Positions 36,161 through 48,479 of a stretch of 64,000 nucleotides of DNA are shown one piece after another (positions within the stretch are counted from its first letter, which is position 1; each line of letters opens with the position of its first letter). The position numbers and the translations under genes were made by a program. Source of the DNA: Parasponia andersonii. Taxonomy: Eukaryota; Streptophyta; Magnoliopsida; Rosales; Cannabaceae. The stretch lies in the NCBI GenBank assembly GCA_002914805.1, contig JXTB01000095.1:149771-213770 (forward strand), read 5' to 3'. The notes under the pieces were generated by a model that worked only from the letters and a program-made list of their open reading frames with translations, was not told the DNA's origin and ran no database searches.

Positions 36161-39100
36161 GAAATCCAACAAGATGGGTGAATTGTTCTCTTGATATTTT
36201 AGCATTGTTAGGTTTCGAAATGCTGGATAAGTTGAGTTTCTCAAGTGATCACAAGTTTATTTTGACATAGATGTTCATGACTCCAAATTCATTGTAAGTT
36301 TCTGTGCTTCGTCTGGTTATTGCATTGGGCTGGCTGGAGTTAGGTTTGCAGCAAGAGCATGCCTTCAACTTTCTAAGTGTTATTTATTAACTCGGTTTTG
36401 ATGAGCTTGTATTTAGTATATGTGTGAAAGGTTGTCTTTCTTCTTCTTGCTCTTTTTGCAGACCTGTGTATCTCGTTGTTCTTTGATGAAGGTTTTGTTT
36501 ATTTTATTTTTCTTATTTGTTTCTTGTTTATTTCTCACATGGTATCCAAGTGAGCTCATTTTCTTTGTCAAAATTCACATTTTCTGACTAGTGAGATACA
36601 ACCCATATGATAGTTTTCTAGAAGAAACAATCACGTAACACTCATTGACGCGTAAACAATTTAAAATAGCAGATTAGTAAATCTACTATTAATGTCCTAA
36701 ATTGCCCACCAATAAAAATAATGATTTGGGTGTATCGGGAATAATCAATAGTGTAATGTTACACTAGTCCAAGATCTCTCTTGCCTGTCTGGACTGACAT
36801 TTAATTGTCATATTTTCTTTTCTATATATTCTTTATTGGCATTTATGTCTCTATAAATACTGAAAGCCAACATTAATGCCTCCACCATCTATGATTTTTC
36901 TACAGTTTGAGTGTCTTCTTTCTGGGCCATATCTAATTTTCCTGTCTTACAAACGACTTTTGTAATAGTGCTTCTCTTCTCAGTTATCTAATGGAAAATA
37001 GTACGGCTAGAACAGTTGATTTTCTAGGCATCCAATCACCTAACCATGTTGGCCTAGTCTTAGGGCGCTGATGGAGGGAGTGGACTCCACCTTGCCATGG
37101 CGGCCTTTTATCCACTCAGTCAATCTGCCAAAAGGATTCTTAGGCCTTAGCTGTCTCTTGAGCTCACTTAATTTCTAGTTAATTAAGCTACCCCATTATT
37201 TGACTTTGACACAGATTCTTGTCGGTTGTATCTGGCTAATCAAGTTGGAAAATATGTTTTACCCCTTAGACGTAAAGGGTCACACAAGAAAGAGGGTCCA
37301 AGATAAATTAACTAAACTCCGCGTATTATATACTCAATAGTAGGATAACTCGAACTTAAGCCCTTTCATTTAAGTTAAGACCTTCTATTTAGGTTATGTT
37401 TTGTTGTTGTAAGTTAACTCATCAGCTAAGTAGTTGCACTAAGTGTTTACAAATTTAGTTTGATTTGTAACTCTAAAATTGAGGTTAATAGTTACATTGG
37501 AAGCCAAAAATGCAATAATTTCATCTTCTAATTTAAGTTTATAGAAAATGATTGGCTGAATGGTCATTTCTTACTTTTTCTTTGGGGTGTCACATGATCT
37601 GTCTTTGCATTTAAATACTGAGGAATAAGTTCTACTGGAAACGTACAAGAATTTTTGTCGTCCATATGATTAGCAATAAGTTTTATTTTCTTTTGAAGTC
37701 TCTGTATGAGCACATGATAAAAAGATAATGATGTTTTTCAACAATCAGGTTAATGCTTATGATCCTACTTTATTAGGCAACACAGCATGGTGGATGATAT
37801 TATAAATTTATAGCTACAGACAATTGACACATTGTTGCCTGTCTTTCAATGGATAGAATTTTATTTTTGTGATAACGAAAACAAGTTTCTAAATCTCAGA
37901 TTACATCAAAATCAAACAATACGAAAGTTCAGAGATATTTTATGTTGAATTCATGGCTATACATTATCTTTTTCATATCATATGGGATAACTAAAAAAAA
38001 AAGGAAAAAAAAAACTTAACTATGATTTTTTTGCAATTTTAATTATTTTTTTATCCGTATAAAACTATACTTCTATATTTAAAATTTTCCACAATATTTA
38101 CTATTTCTGTCCAAATTAACCAAAAACTTCCGGACTAAACATAGAATATAAATTGATCAGAATATTTTATTTTTATTTAAAATAATTAAAATTTATTAAA
38201 AATTACTTAAAATAGTCTATATAATTCACTAAATTTATTCATAAAAAATAAAAATTTGCTGAAATTCCAAATATAGAGGTGTAATTTTATAGGAACATTT
38301 AAAACTACAAAAATATTATACTTCGAGATATTATTTTACAATTAACCTTTTTCATATTATTGATTTTGACTCAATTTCAATATAATCAAAATGAATGTGG
38401 ATGTGAGAAGGGCTACCTAAGGGTAATGGAGTACAATGCATGCTACTATTGTAAGTCCACGGACTTATGGTCCCCCATGCCAACGACCAGTACTGTTCTG
38501 TTTGCTTTATCACATTATTATTTCAATTTCATTTCTGTGACCACCAAAAGTGATACTCAGTTTTACATCATACGACATTATTATAAAGAAGTCTCAATGA
38601 AGAAGAGTGGGCAAACTTACTTTTTTTTTTTTTTTTGTCAGCGTAAACTTTGGTTGGGTCTCTCCTTTATTGATGATAATCGATCACGAAGTTTCAATTC
38701 AAAAAATACTATCAAATTAATTCCCCTACAGATACATACTTTGATTAGTGCGGGGCCACATAGGTCTCACTACGAAACATTCGAAATTCTTTTTAAGTTT
38801 TAATACAATATTTAGTTCCGGAGCCACTTTTGTTACATGGCGCCCAATCTGTCCTGTTTCGGGACCATGTAACTATAATATACTTCGGCCTAGTCTCTCT
38901 CATGGCTCTATTTTATTATGGGCACTGTGGGATGGAATGCTAGACTTAGTCACAACGACTTGTGGATAGATATTTTCGTATAAAATTTTAAAAATCATAA
39001 CAAAATTATTTCGAAATGAAAATTATATACATGTATTAGAAAAAGATAAGTGGGAGGCGATAAGCTAACCTCGCTCATCGTGCACGATCTGATCAAGCCG

Positions 39101-39685
39101 ACCTGTTAGATTACTCCTATATATGAAAAGTGGCCTTGACATATCAATATATATAGCCAATCTAATAAGAATTTTTTTATTTTTTTTTAACAGTTAGATC
39201 ACTATTAAATAGTAATCCAATAATTATAATGAAGTCTGTGAAAAGACGTGTATTATTAATATATATATTTTTTTATATTTTACAATAAAAAATTATATAT
39301 GTTAAATTTTTATTAGTCAAATTAATAACTATATATATAGATAAAAAAAAAAATTTACTTATTATATATATATATATATATATAGATATTTGCCTGCTGT
39401 GTGTCGTATCATAACTACTGTTGATTAGCATCGGCTTGACATATCAACAGTTGCCGGTCAACGTTATATAGTGACAAATGGGGATGCATAGTTGATAGTT
39501 TTCTACCCGATTAAGAATGTTTGGTAGTTGATACTTAGTTTGCAAAAAAACAAAAATAACAGTAGATAATTATGGCAGCCTTGATATAAATAACAAGGGT
39601 TATAAAAACAACTGACGTAGACATTGTAAGGGAAGGGGAAACTTGCAGCTTTAATTATGAAAATAAATAATGCAGATAACTTACG
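36161..39685. other. Intergenic DNA between ZAR1-like gene and TatB
   Basis: The first few hundred bases are probably 3' UTR. The rest is AT-rich with no domain-bearing frame. A 147-codon open frame at 38360-38803 has no recognised features, includes a poly-T-encoded Phe run and looks accidental. A TA-bounded repeat lies at 39170-39385. Confidence 0.5.
39170..39385. repeat. TA-bounded dispersed repeat, copy 2
   Basis: It resembles 15665-15930 in order and wording (ATTATTAATATATATATTTT, TTTTTATTAGTCAAATTAAT) and ends in a TA run (39361-39385). Non-coding. Confidence 0.45.
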
Positions 39686-40166
39686 TGTCCAAAGAGATTA
39701 AAAAGGATAAGTGGTTTCAGCAGCAAGGAAGTTAATATGCAAGTTAGAGTTTCTAGCTGACCAATAAATGCATGGCTCAAATTTATAGTCGGCTAGATCT
39801 TAGAAATCTCAAATAGATACTCGTTTTACATAAGATTTTAACTAATTTTGACTAGGTCAGCATCTGTTATTCAATCATATGTATCCTATTTTGTATCCTA
39901 TTTTGAATCGCAAGATCAAATAAGTATATTGATTATTATTTAATTTAATTACTCAATATTATCAGATAATTATGGAGAGTCCTATTAGAAGGTAAATATC
40001 TTTTCTTATAAATATATAAGAAATCTTATTATTTGAAACTATCACTGATTTGAGCGTCGGAGTATCTTTTTTGCAGGGACCCCTAGTGTCCTAAGGAGTC
40101 CTTGTTGCAAATTTCGTGATGACCATTGGCCTCTCGTTCAAATGATTATAGGATTCATCGTCCACA
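39686..40166 (+). repeat. TatB 5' LTR
   Basis: 481 bp, starting TGTCCAAAGAGATT and ending CATCGTCCACA. It aligns along its length with 51580-52051, for example through TTTTGACTAGGTCA and TTTAATTTAATTACTCAATA. Confidence 0.85.
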
Positions 40167-40339
40167 ATTTGACATCCACCGTGGCGCCTTTGGTCATGAT
40201 TCTTTAGAATCAGAAGTATTAACAGGAAATTCCTTGAATTATATCAAACAACAATGGAGCTATTAATCTACTTTTAATGGAATAACAACTAGCACAAATC
40301 GCAACTTGGCCAGAGGCGAGTAAGAAATGACTTGCTAAA

Positions 40340-42317
40340 ATGACGACTCAAAATCAAGCCATCCGAACGGAGAAGCAGACCCTCAAGGCCAGATTGGATG
40401 GCATGGCTCAAATTAGGGTTGCTAATCCCAGATCTAGTAGTGTTACTCAAGTAGAAGGTAACCCAAGGAATGTTATCGTCTCCCGTGCTCCACCTTCACT
40501 TTTGAGTGGCTCTCCTTTTTTTCAGTTCACTACCCCATCCATGCAGTTTAGTTCGATATCAAGGATGCAACCCTTTACACTTGGCTCAACTGGTCAAAAC
40601 TTAAGCATCTCGGTGATGAGTGACCAACAATTCAGTGGAAGGTTTACACAAGGAGATATCCCTTTACTCGGAGTACCTACTTTCAATTCATCCGGAATAC
40701 CTATGGTCCATCTGAATACATTGCACCTGACTGGAAACCTCTACATACATTCCAACCGATTAAAAACTATATGCCTCTAGCACCACCTGGCATTCAAAGC
40801 ACCCCTCCAGGTGCAATAACCACATCCGAAGTTGCTGCACTAATTTAAAGGATAACTAACCTTGAATCATAGGTGACAAAAGCTACAAGTCCGAGGTTAG
40901 AATATGATATTTTGGTTGGCAGAGTCAGAACTTCACCACTAGCCAAGCATATCATGGAAGTAGTACTTCCTCACAAGTTCAATACGCTAAAGTAACACGA
41001 CTATGATGGACCTACGGACCCCTATGAACATATCTTCCACTTTGAGCAATTAAAGCAGATCATTTCTATTCCACTCAAGAAATTAGATACAATGAAGTGT
41101 AAGACATTCACTCAAAACTTAAAGGGCCAACTGTGAAGTGGCTCTATAATCTCGAGCCAAAATCTATGTTATCAGACTCAGATCTCACAAAGAAGTTTAT
41201 GAACAACTTTTCCATTAGTATGAAGTTGGGAAAGAAGCCTAACGATTTATTCCACATCATATAACAAAAGAATGAATCATTAAAAGAGTATGTCAAATGG
41301 TTCAATAGTGTAATGATTGAGGTCCTAAAACTTGATAGAGGGACAACAGTCGAAGCATTTAGGAGAGGACTAATTTATGGCTCGAAACTATATAAAGAAT
41401 TGACAACTAAAGAGGCACTCACTATGGAAGAGGCATTACAATGTGCCCATGGGTTCATCACATTAGAAGAAGATGAAGCATTTCTACATCGTAGACTATC
41501 AAAGAAAGAAGACGTTCAATCAGAGTATGTAGGAGATAAAGAGGACGAAATATGTGGGAAGATAATAGGAGGTATCAATAGAGAAGAAGGGAAGATAGGA
41601 TGCCAAGGAGTCTACCGCATAGAATTCCTAAGCCTGATTATCCACTCAACATATCAGCGGTGGATTTAGTGATTTTTCACCTCCAGGGAAGGAATGATAT
41701 TAATTGGCCAAGAAAGCTATACTTTAACCCTGAAGATAGAGACCAATCGAGGTAATATAAATTTCATAGAGACCGTGAACATACTACTCAAGAATGTAGA
41801 CAATTATATTTTGAGATGGTAGAATTGCTGAAAAAAAGTACACTTGTGTGAGTTCTTATCAGAGAAAGGAAAAAAGATACTAGAAGATGTAGCTAGGTAA
41901 AAAGAGGCCACACCACCTCCACCAAATACTCATTGAGTAGTAAACATTATTTATGGAAGGTCAGTTTACAACGGGACTTCTAACTCTTCCACGAGACAAT
42001 ACATTAGAAAAGTTAAAGATGTCGAACTAATTTTTGAGCCGACTGATTTTCTTTTTAATCAAACAATTACCTTTAATACTAAAGAAGTTCCCTCTTTGTG
42101 TAGGCCTCATGATGATGCGTTTGTAGTTAGTCTAAATGTGGATAACTATCTAATTAAATGCATTCTAGTCGACAATGGGAGTTCTGCAAATATTTTATTC
42201 CTTTCTACCTTGAAGGATATGGAAATAGATGAAGAGAAAATCGAAAATATCAAAACCATACTGGTAGGAATCAATGGAGAACAGATGCAGCAGTGGGACA
42301 AATGACGCTCCCTGTCT
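40340..42317 (+). pseudogene. TatB gag and first protease copy (copy A)
   Basis: Frame fragments match Tat gag: the N-terminal region (40340-40780); GRVRTSPLAKHI and DGPTDPYEHIFHFEQLKQ (about 40915-41070); LDRGTTVEAFRRGLIYGSKL (41313 on). A Cys/His zinc-knuckle-like region follows (HREHTTQECRQL type, near 41760-41820), then a protease-like block DNGSSANILFLSTLKDMEI (42096-42305). Stops and frameshifts are frequent. The part from 41312 on is repeated at 42319-44060. Confidence 0.85.
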
Positions 42318-42318
42318 A

Positions 42319-44060
42319 TGATTGAGGTTCTAAAACTTGATAGAGGGACAACAGTCGAAGCATTTAGGAGAGGACTAATTCATGGCTCGAAACTATATGA
42401 AGAATTGACAACTAAAGAGGCACTTACTATGAAAGAGGCATTACAATGTGCCCATAGGTTCATCACATTGGAAGAAGATGAAGCATTTCTATATCGTAGA
42501 CTACCAAAGAAAGAAGACGTTCAATTAGAGTATATTGGAGACAAAGAGGAAGAAATATGTGGGAAGGTAATAGGAGGTATCAATAGAGAAGAAGGGAAGA
42601 TAGGAGGCCAAGTGATCCGAACTACGCCAATAACGTGACGAAACCCGATACCAAATTTGGAAACATAATCCCAAAATATTTCAAGTTTGATAGAAACCGT
42701 GACCCATTGCTTAGTAAAGCAAGAACCTTGGTATGGTGAAGACGCCACAAACATGGATGGATAATCCACTTGATAAGTCAGTTTGAATGCCACAAGGAAT
42801 CCCTTGATAAGTTCAGAAAAAATTTCTTCAAGAACTCAAGAAGAAAATTCTAACGATTTTTATTAACTTAGAAAAATTGGATCATAATGTTGTCTACGGC
42901 ACATATATAGCCAACTTATACTTGCTAGGGTTTTAATTATAAAATTACTAATCTACCCTTAATAAAGGAAAAGACACACCTAAAATAACCCTAGAAATAC
43001 TCAAAAATTAAAAAAAACATAAAAGTTAAAGATATTACAAAGAAAACACGTCTATATCAGCTTATAAACTCCCTTGCCCGTATATGATGGATTGGACATG
43101 TAAGTTGACTATGCAATGACTTAATGGACGTGTATGCCTGATTGGTTCTCTCTCAGATCTACTTGGATAAGCAAAACCAACCTTTGTTCACCCTTAGTAG
43201 TGAACACACTTTCTTTTTATTGTAGAACTCCTTGGACTAAGTTATTCAACTATTATTTAAATCTTTTAGCTCGAGCTCTCGTCACTGGACCAACTGGAAT
43301 TTGTATTGGATTACGATTCTTTACAACCTTGATGTCCTCATCATTAAGGAGTCTACCACATAGAATTCCCAAGCCTGATTATCCACTCAACATATCAGCG
43401 GTGTATTTAGTAATTTTTCACCTTTGGGGAAGGAATGATGTTAATTGGCCAAGAAAGCTATACTCTAACCCTGAAGATAGAGACCAATCAAGGTATTATA
43501 AAGTTCATGGAGACCATAGACATACTACTCAAGAATGTAGACAATTACATTTTGAGATAGTAGAATTGTTGAAAAAGTACACTCGTGTAAGTTCTTATCA
43601 GAGAATGGAAAAAAGATACTAGAAGATGTAGCTAGGTAAAAAGAGGCCACACCACCTCCACCAAATACTCATTAAGTAGTGAACATGATTTATGGAGGGT
43701 CAGTCTACAATGGGACTTCTAACTCTTCCACGAGACAATACATTAGAAAAGTTAAAGATGTCGCACTAAGTTTTGAGCCGACTGATTTTCTTCTTAATCA
43801 AACAATTACCTTTAATACTAAAGAAGTTCCCTCTTTGTGTAGGCCTCATGATGATGCGTTTGTAATTAGTCTAAATGTGGATAACTATCTAATTAAATGC
43901 ATTCTAGTTGACAATGAGAGTTCTACAAATATTTTATTCCTTTCTACCTTGAAGGATATGGAAATAGATGAAGAGAAAATCGAAAATGTCAAAAAATCAT
44001 ACTGGTAGGAATCAATGGAGAACAGACGCAGTAGTGGGGCAAATGACGCTCCCTGTCTAT
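42319..44060 (+). repeat. Second copy (B) of the TatB gag-protease segment, interrupted
   Basis: 42319-42615 repeats 41312-41608 (ATTGAGGTTCTAAAACTTGA, then the same gag residues), and 43348-44060 repeats 41603-42317 (GAGTCTACCACATAGAATTC through the protease block, here DNESS instead of DNGSS). Between them lie 733 bases (42616-43347) absent from copy A. Confidence 0.88.
42616..43347 (-). mobile_element. Retroelement 3'-end fragment inserted in copy B
   Basis: On the minus strand the right end reads PIQIPVGPVTRARAKRFK, the C-terminal tail seen at the end of pol in other plant Gypsy elements. It is followed by a stop and about 600 bp of non-coding sequence resembling a 3' UTR/LTR (AGGGTTATTTTAGGTGTGTC; GTGCCGTAGACAACATT). 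It is absent from copy A. No clear target duplication is present, so it may have come by recombination rather than clean insertion. Confidence 0.65.
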
Positions 44061-44261
44061 GCTGAAGGAGAAAATCTAATGACTAAGTTCATAGTCATGG
44101 ATTGCCTATCGGCTTACAATATCATCTTGGGATAACCATGGATTCATGCGATGTGAGTTGTATCTTCAGCTTACCACCAGGTTATTAGATTTCCTACAAA
44201 AAAAAGAGTTAAGGAGATAAAAGGAGATAGGGCTGTTGCAAGAGGCTACTAACTAACTGCA

Positions 44262-45430
44262 ATGCAAAACAAGAAGCTCGAACTATATCAACTAGAAGCT
44301 GAAAATTGTTCACCCAGCCAAACTAAGGAAGTGCCAAAGTTGGAGGAGCTGGATGAAGTAATGCTCGATCAAGACAATCTAGATCTTATGGCTCTTCTTT
44401 CGGGTGAAATCAAAGAAGAATTAATTAAGTTCCTCAAGCAAAATAAGGACATATTTTTCTGGATGCATTCAGACATGCCAGGAATTGATCCGACCATCAT
44501 CACCCATCAGCTTAATGTTGATCTCAATCATAAACTTGTTCGCTAAAAGAGAAGAAAGTTCGGAGTGGAGAGAAACAAAAATATTAATAAAGAAATGAGG
44601 AGGTTGTTAGAAGCTAGGTCTATTCGAGAGGTTCATTTCCCAGAGTGGTTAGCTAATATTGTGATAGTAAAGAAAAAAAATGGTAAATAGAGAGTGAGTA
44701 TAGATTTCATCGATCTCAACGAAGGCTGCCTATAAGATAGCTTCCTATTACCACATATTGACAGGTTGTTCAATGTAACGAATGGACATCAGTTGTTGAG
44801 CTTTATGAACATATTCTCTAGTTATAACCAGATTTTAATGCACCCAGACAATCAAGAGAAGTCCGTATTTATGACTGATAGAGGATTATACTGCTACAAT
44901 GTAATGCCATTTGATTTGAAGAATGCTGGAGTAACTTATCAAGGACTAGTCAATAAAATGTTTGCATCTTATATTGGCCAGACAATGGAAGTTTACATAG
45001 ATGACATGTTTGTAAAAGCGCTAAAGGCTGAAAAGCATATTCAACATCTTAAGGATTGCTTCAAAGTTTTAAGAGAGTATAACATGAATCTGAACCCGAC
45101 CAAATGTTCGTTCAGGGTATCTTCAGGAAAGTTTCTGGGGTATCTAGTAACACAAAGAGGAATCGAGGCAAACCTTGATCAAATTTGAGCTTTTATTAAT
45201 ATGTCCTCTCCAAAGAACAAAAAAGAGGTTCAAAAGATGGTTGGGAGAGTAGCCACATTGAATCGGTTTTTCTCATGCTCGTCGGATAAGTGCCTTTTAT
45301 TCTTCAACTTATTGAAAGGAAATAAAAATTTTGAGTGGAATGATGAGTGTGAAGATGCATTCTAGAAATTAAAAGAATATCTAACAATGCCACCACTCCT
45401 ATCCAAATTGGTCGATGGAGAAACATTATT
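44262..45430 (+). pseudogene. TatB PR-RT linker and reverse transcriptase
   Basis: The linker KQNKDIFFWMHSDMPGIDPT (44440-44500) is followed by RT motifs: ARSIREVHFPEWLANIVIVK, VSIDFIDLNEGC, YCYNVMPFDLKNAGVTYQG (canonical MPFGLKNAG altered), the YIDDMFVK catalytic box (44995-45018), and MNLNPTKCSFRVSSGKFLGY. Stops occur at several places, including 44543 and 45186. Dead copy. Confidence 0.92.
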
Positions 45431-45437
45431 CTAATAT

Positions 45438-46322
45438 TTGGCAGTCTCAAACAATGCTGTTAGTGCGGTCCTGATTCAGAAGAAAGGAAAGCTACAATGT
45501 CCAGTATATTATGTGAGCCGAACCATCCAAGATGTTGAAACTCGTTATCCAATGATAGAGAAACTTGCCCTAGCATTGGTCACAACCGCTCGGAAACCGA
45601 GGCATTATTTTCAATATCATCCAATTATGGTGGTAACTTCTTATTTACTTCGAGCTATTCTTCATAAACTAGAAGTTTCAGGAAGATTGACTAAATGGGC
45701 AGTTCAACTAGGCGAATTTAATGTTACTTACCAAAATCAGACAGCTATAAAATCACAAGTATTGGCTGAATTTGTTGCCGAGATGACTAATCAAGGTTCA
45801 ACTAAAGGAGTTTTAAAGAAGACTATGGGAGATTGGAAGCTCGAAGTCGATAGATCGTCCAATGTAAAAAGAAGTGGAATTGGTGTGATCCTTACCATAC
45901 CAAATAGAGAAATTTTTAAGCAATCTTTCTACCTTAGATTTAAGGCATCCAGCAACAAGGCTGAATATGAAGCTATTATAGTTAGGCTAAGAATAGCTAA
46001 AATGATTAGACTACGAAGAATCATAGTGTCTAGTGATTCGCAATTAATTGTGAACTAGATAAAAGAAGACTCTATTGTGAGGGATGAGAAGATGTCAGCC
46101 TATTTAAAGATAGTCAATTCGCTTATTTCAGAATTTGAGCATTGTGAAATACTACAAGTACTAAGAGGAGAAAACACACATGCTGATGCATTAGCTAACC
46201 TTGGCTCAGCCACTGAGTTTCATTTTAGCCGAACTATTCCAGTTGAATTTCTTGAAAGGTCAAGCATAGAAATACCAGAAGAGAAGAGTGAAGTTAAAAT
46301 TATAGAGGCAGAAGAAAACTAG
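45438..46322 (+). pseudogene. TatB dual RNase H region
   Basis: The first RNase H reads YLAVSNNAVSAVLIQKKG, CPVYYVSRTIQDVETRYP and KLEVSGRLTKWAVQLGEF. After a spacer comes a second, archaeal-type module: GDWKLEVDRSSNVKRSGIGV, SNKAEYEAIIVRLRIAK, SSDSQLIVN, RGENTHADALANLGS. The E-Y-E-A and D-S-Q-L signatures and the final HADALA support an archaeal-type RNase H, a Tat lineage hallmark. The first catalytic Asp block is VDRSSN where VDGSSN is usual. Confidence 0.88.
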
Positions 46323-47489
46323 ATGACTCCAATCTTAGAATATATTCAAGACAAAAAAATCACTGGGGATCAAAAGATAGCTCGAAAGTTGAAAGCTCAA
46401 GTCGCAAGGTATGCGTTGATCAGTAAAAAGTTGTATAAAAAGTCATTCTTTGGACCATACTCTCGTTGGGTTACTCCAGAAGAAGGAAAATATGTTTTAG
46501 GCGAGACATATAAGAGGCAATGTGAGAACCATTCAAGTGGAGATTCAATGTCCCAAAAAGTACGAAGGTTAGGATACTATTGGATCATAATGCTCAAGGA
46601 TGCAGAGGAGTACGTGAGAAAATGTGACAAATGTCCGTGCTTCACTCAAACAATTCACGAACCAGCAGAGCATTTGTCAGCAGTGTCCACTCCTTGGTCA
46701 TTCATGGTTTGAGGAATGGATATTGTTAGACCATTACCACGAGCTCCAGCTTAGAATAAGTTTATGTTGGCCATAACAGACTATTTTTCTAAATGGGTGG
46801 AAGTTGAAGCTTTTGCTCAAGTAAAGGAAAGTGATGTAAAAAATTTTATTTAGAAGCACATAATTTGCAGGTTCAGAGTACCGAAGGAGATTGTAACAGA
46901 TAATGAGCCTCAATTTTCAGCAGAAAAGTTTCGATCCTTTTGCAACCATTGGAAAATTTATCTTAGTTTTTCTACTCCACAATATCCTCAAGGGAATGGA
47001 CAAGCAGAAGTAACTAATAAGACCATTATAAATACTTTGAAGAAGAGGTTGGAACGAGACAAAGGAAGGTGGGTGGAAAAGTTAAATATAGTATTATGAG
47101 TATATAGAACTACACCGAGGATGACAACATGTGAATCTCTATTTCCTATAGTATACGGGGCGGAAGAAGTTATGCCAACTGAAATTCAATTTCCGATAGT
47201 CAGGTCTAAATATCTCACGAAAGAGGAGAATGAAGAATTAAGGGCCGCGAGTTTAGAATTTTTAGAAGAAAAAAGGGAGCAAGCTGCCGTTCGACCAGTG
47301 TCCTATCAACAAGCAACGATGAGGTATTATAACTCTAAAATTAGGCCTAGAATGTTTCAAGTCGGAGAGATGTTATTGAGAAAAGTTTTTCAAAAATCTC
47401 AAGAGTATGGAACAGGAAAGTTGGGACCTAATTGGGAAAGTCCATACAAAGTCTCAAAAGTGGTCACTCAAAAAGTCTACCGTTTATAA
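46323..47489 (+). pseudogene. TatB integrase
   Basis: An N-terminal H-H-C-C-type zinc region (ENHSSGDSMSQKVRRLGYYW, KCDKCPC) precedes the catalytic core. The core has [45 protein letters not shown] and [15 protein letters not shown] (D, D, E residues all readable). The C-terminal part ends VGEMLLRKVFQ...GKLGPNWESPYKV. At least three in-frame stops (46711, 46753, 46851) and one at 47097 inactivate it. Confidence 0.9.
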
Positions 47490-48479
47490 ACCATGGCTAA
47501 AAAAGAAGTGTCAAGGAGTTGGAAAATTATTCACCTTAGGAAGTATTATATTTAAGTATTAGTTTGACAAGAACGATTTAGGTGTTTTAGTATTTCTTTT
47601 TAGAATTTGATTTTGGTTGTTTCTTTTTGGAAGGTTGTATTTCTTTAGTTAGTTATTAGTTAGACAATTTTAGTACACTTGAATTTTGTTTTTGTTAAAT
47701 TTTTAGAGTCCAAAATTAGATTGTAATTAGAGCTACATTTGGCTTGATCCCTGAGGTGGGGTATGTAGGTAGCATATATAGTAAATGGATACAGCCCCGA
47801 TTCATCAAAAATTCTGTTTAGTTTCATTTTGCTAACAAAGTCAACACAACTAATATTGACATTGAGGACATACTAGCAAGCAAGAAATTGTAAGGAAAAT
47901 AGTGTGTTAAGCAAGGTATGAATATTCTGATTTTTGATCTCATTCGAATACTTGACTTAAAGTATGACATGCACTTGTTTGGATCGTTTCAATTTGAGAT
48001 TACATTTCTAATTCCTCCTTGTTCCAAACGAGTTCTGGGAGCCACCCTCTTCGATGAGTACTTTTAAATCCTTTTGGAAAGGTATATGGTAGATTGCCAA
48101 AAGCTCTAATTCTTTCTCGTTCCAAGTGAGTTTGAGGAGTCAAAAAAAAAAAAAAAAACGAACAGCAAAGTAAAGAATGAAATTTCAAATTTCCCTATTT
48201 TGTTTTTTTTGGCAAAGCATATGCAATATGATTGGGAATTTCATTGTAAATAGCATTGATATTATACATGCCCTATATACGACTTATTATGGTGTAGCTC
48301 AAGAGTTGTTAAAGATTATCATTAATTCGCATAAAGGTATGAAATTTTCATTTAACTTAATTTGAGTACTAACAATATCATTTAGCTGGATAGTTCATAC
48401 GTAACTTTAGACCTTAATGTAGAAACTAGTAGATTTTAAAAAAAAAGTAGAACACTTGAGTGGTAAGAAGATATTTCAT

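Noticed and set aside
38360..38969. 147-codon and 73-codon plus-strand frames
   Set aside because: There are no recognisable motifs, a homopolymer-encoded Phe run, and no splice or start context. Chance openness is more likely.
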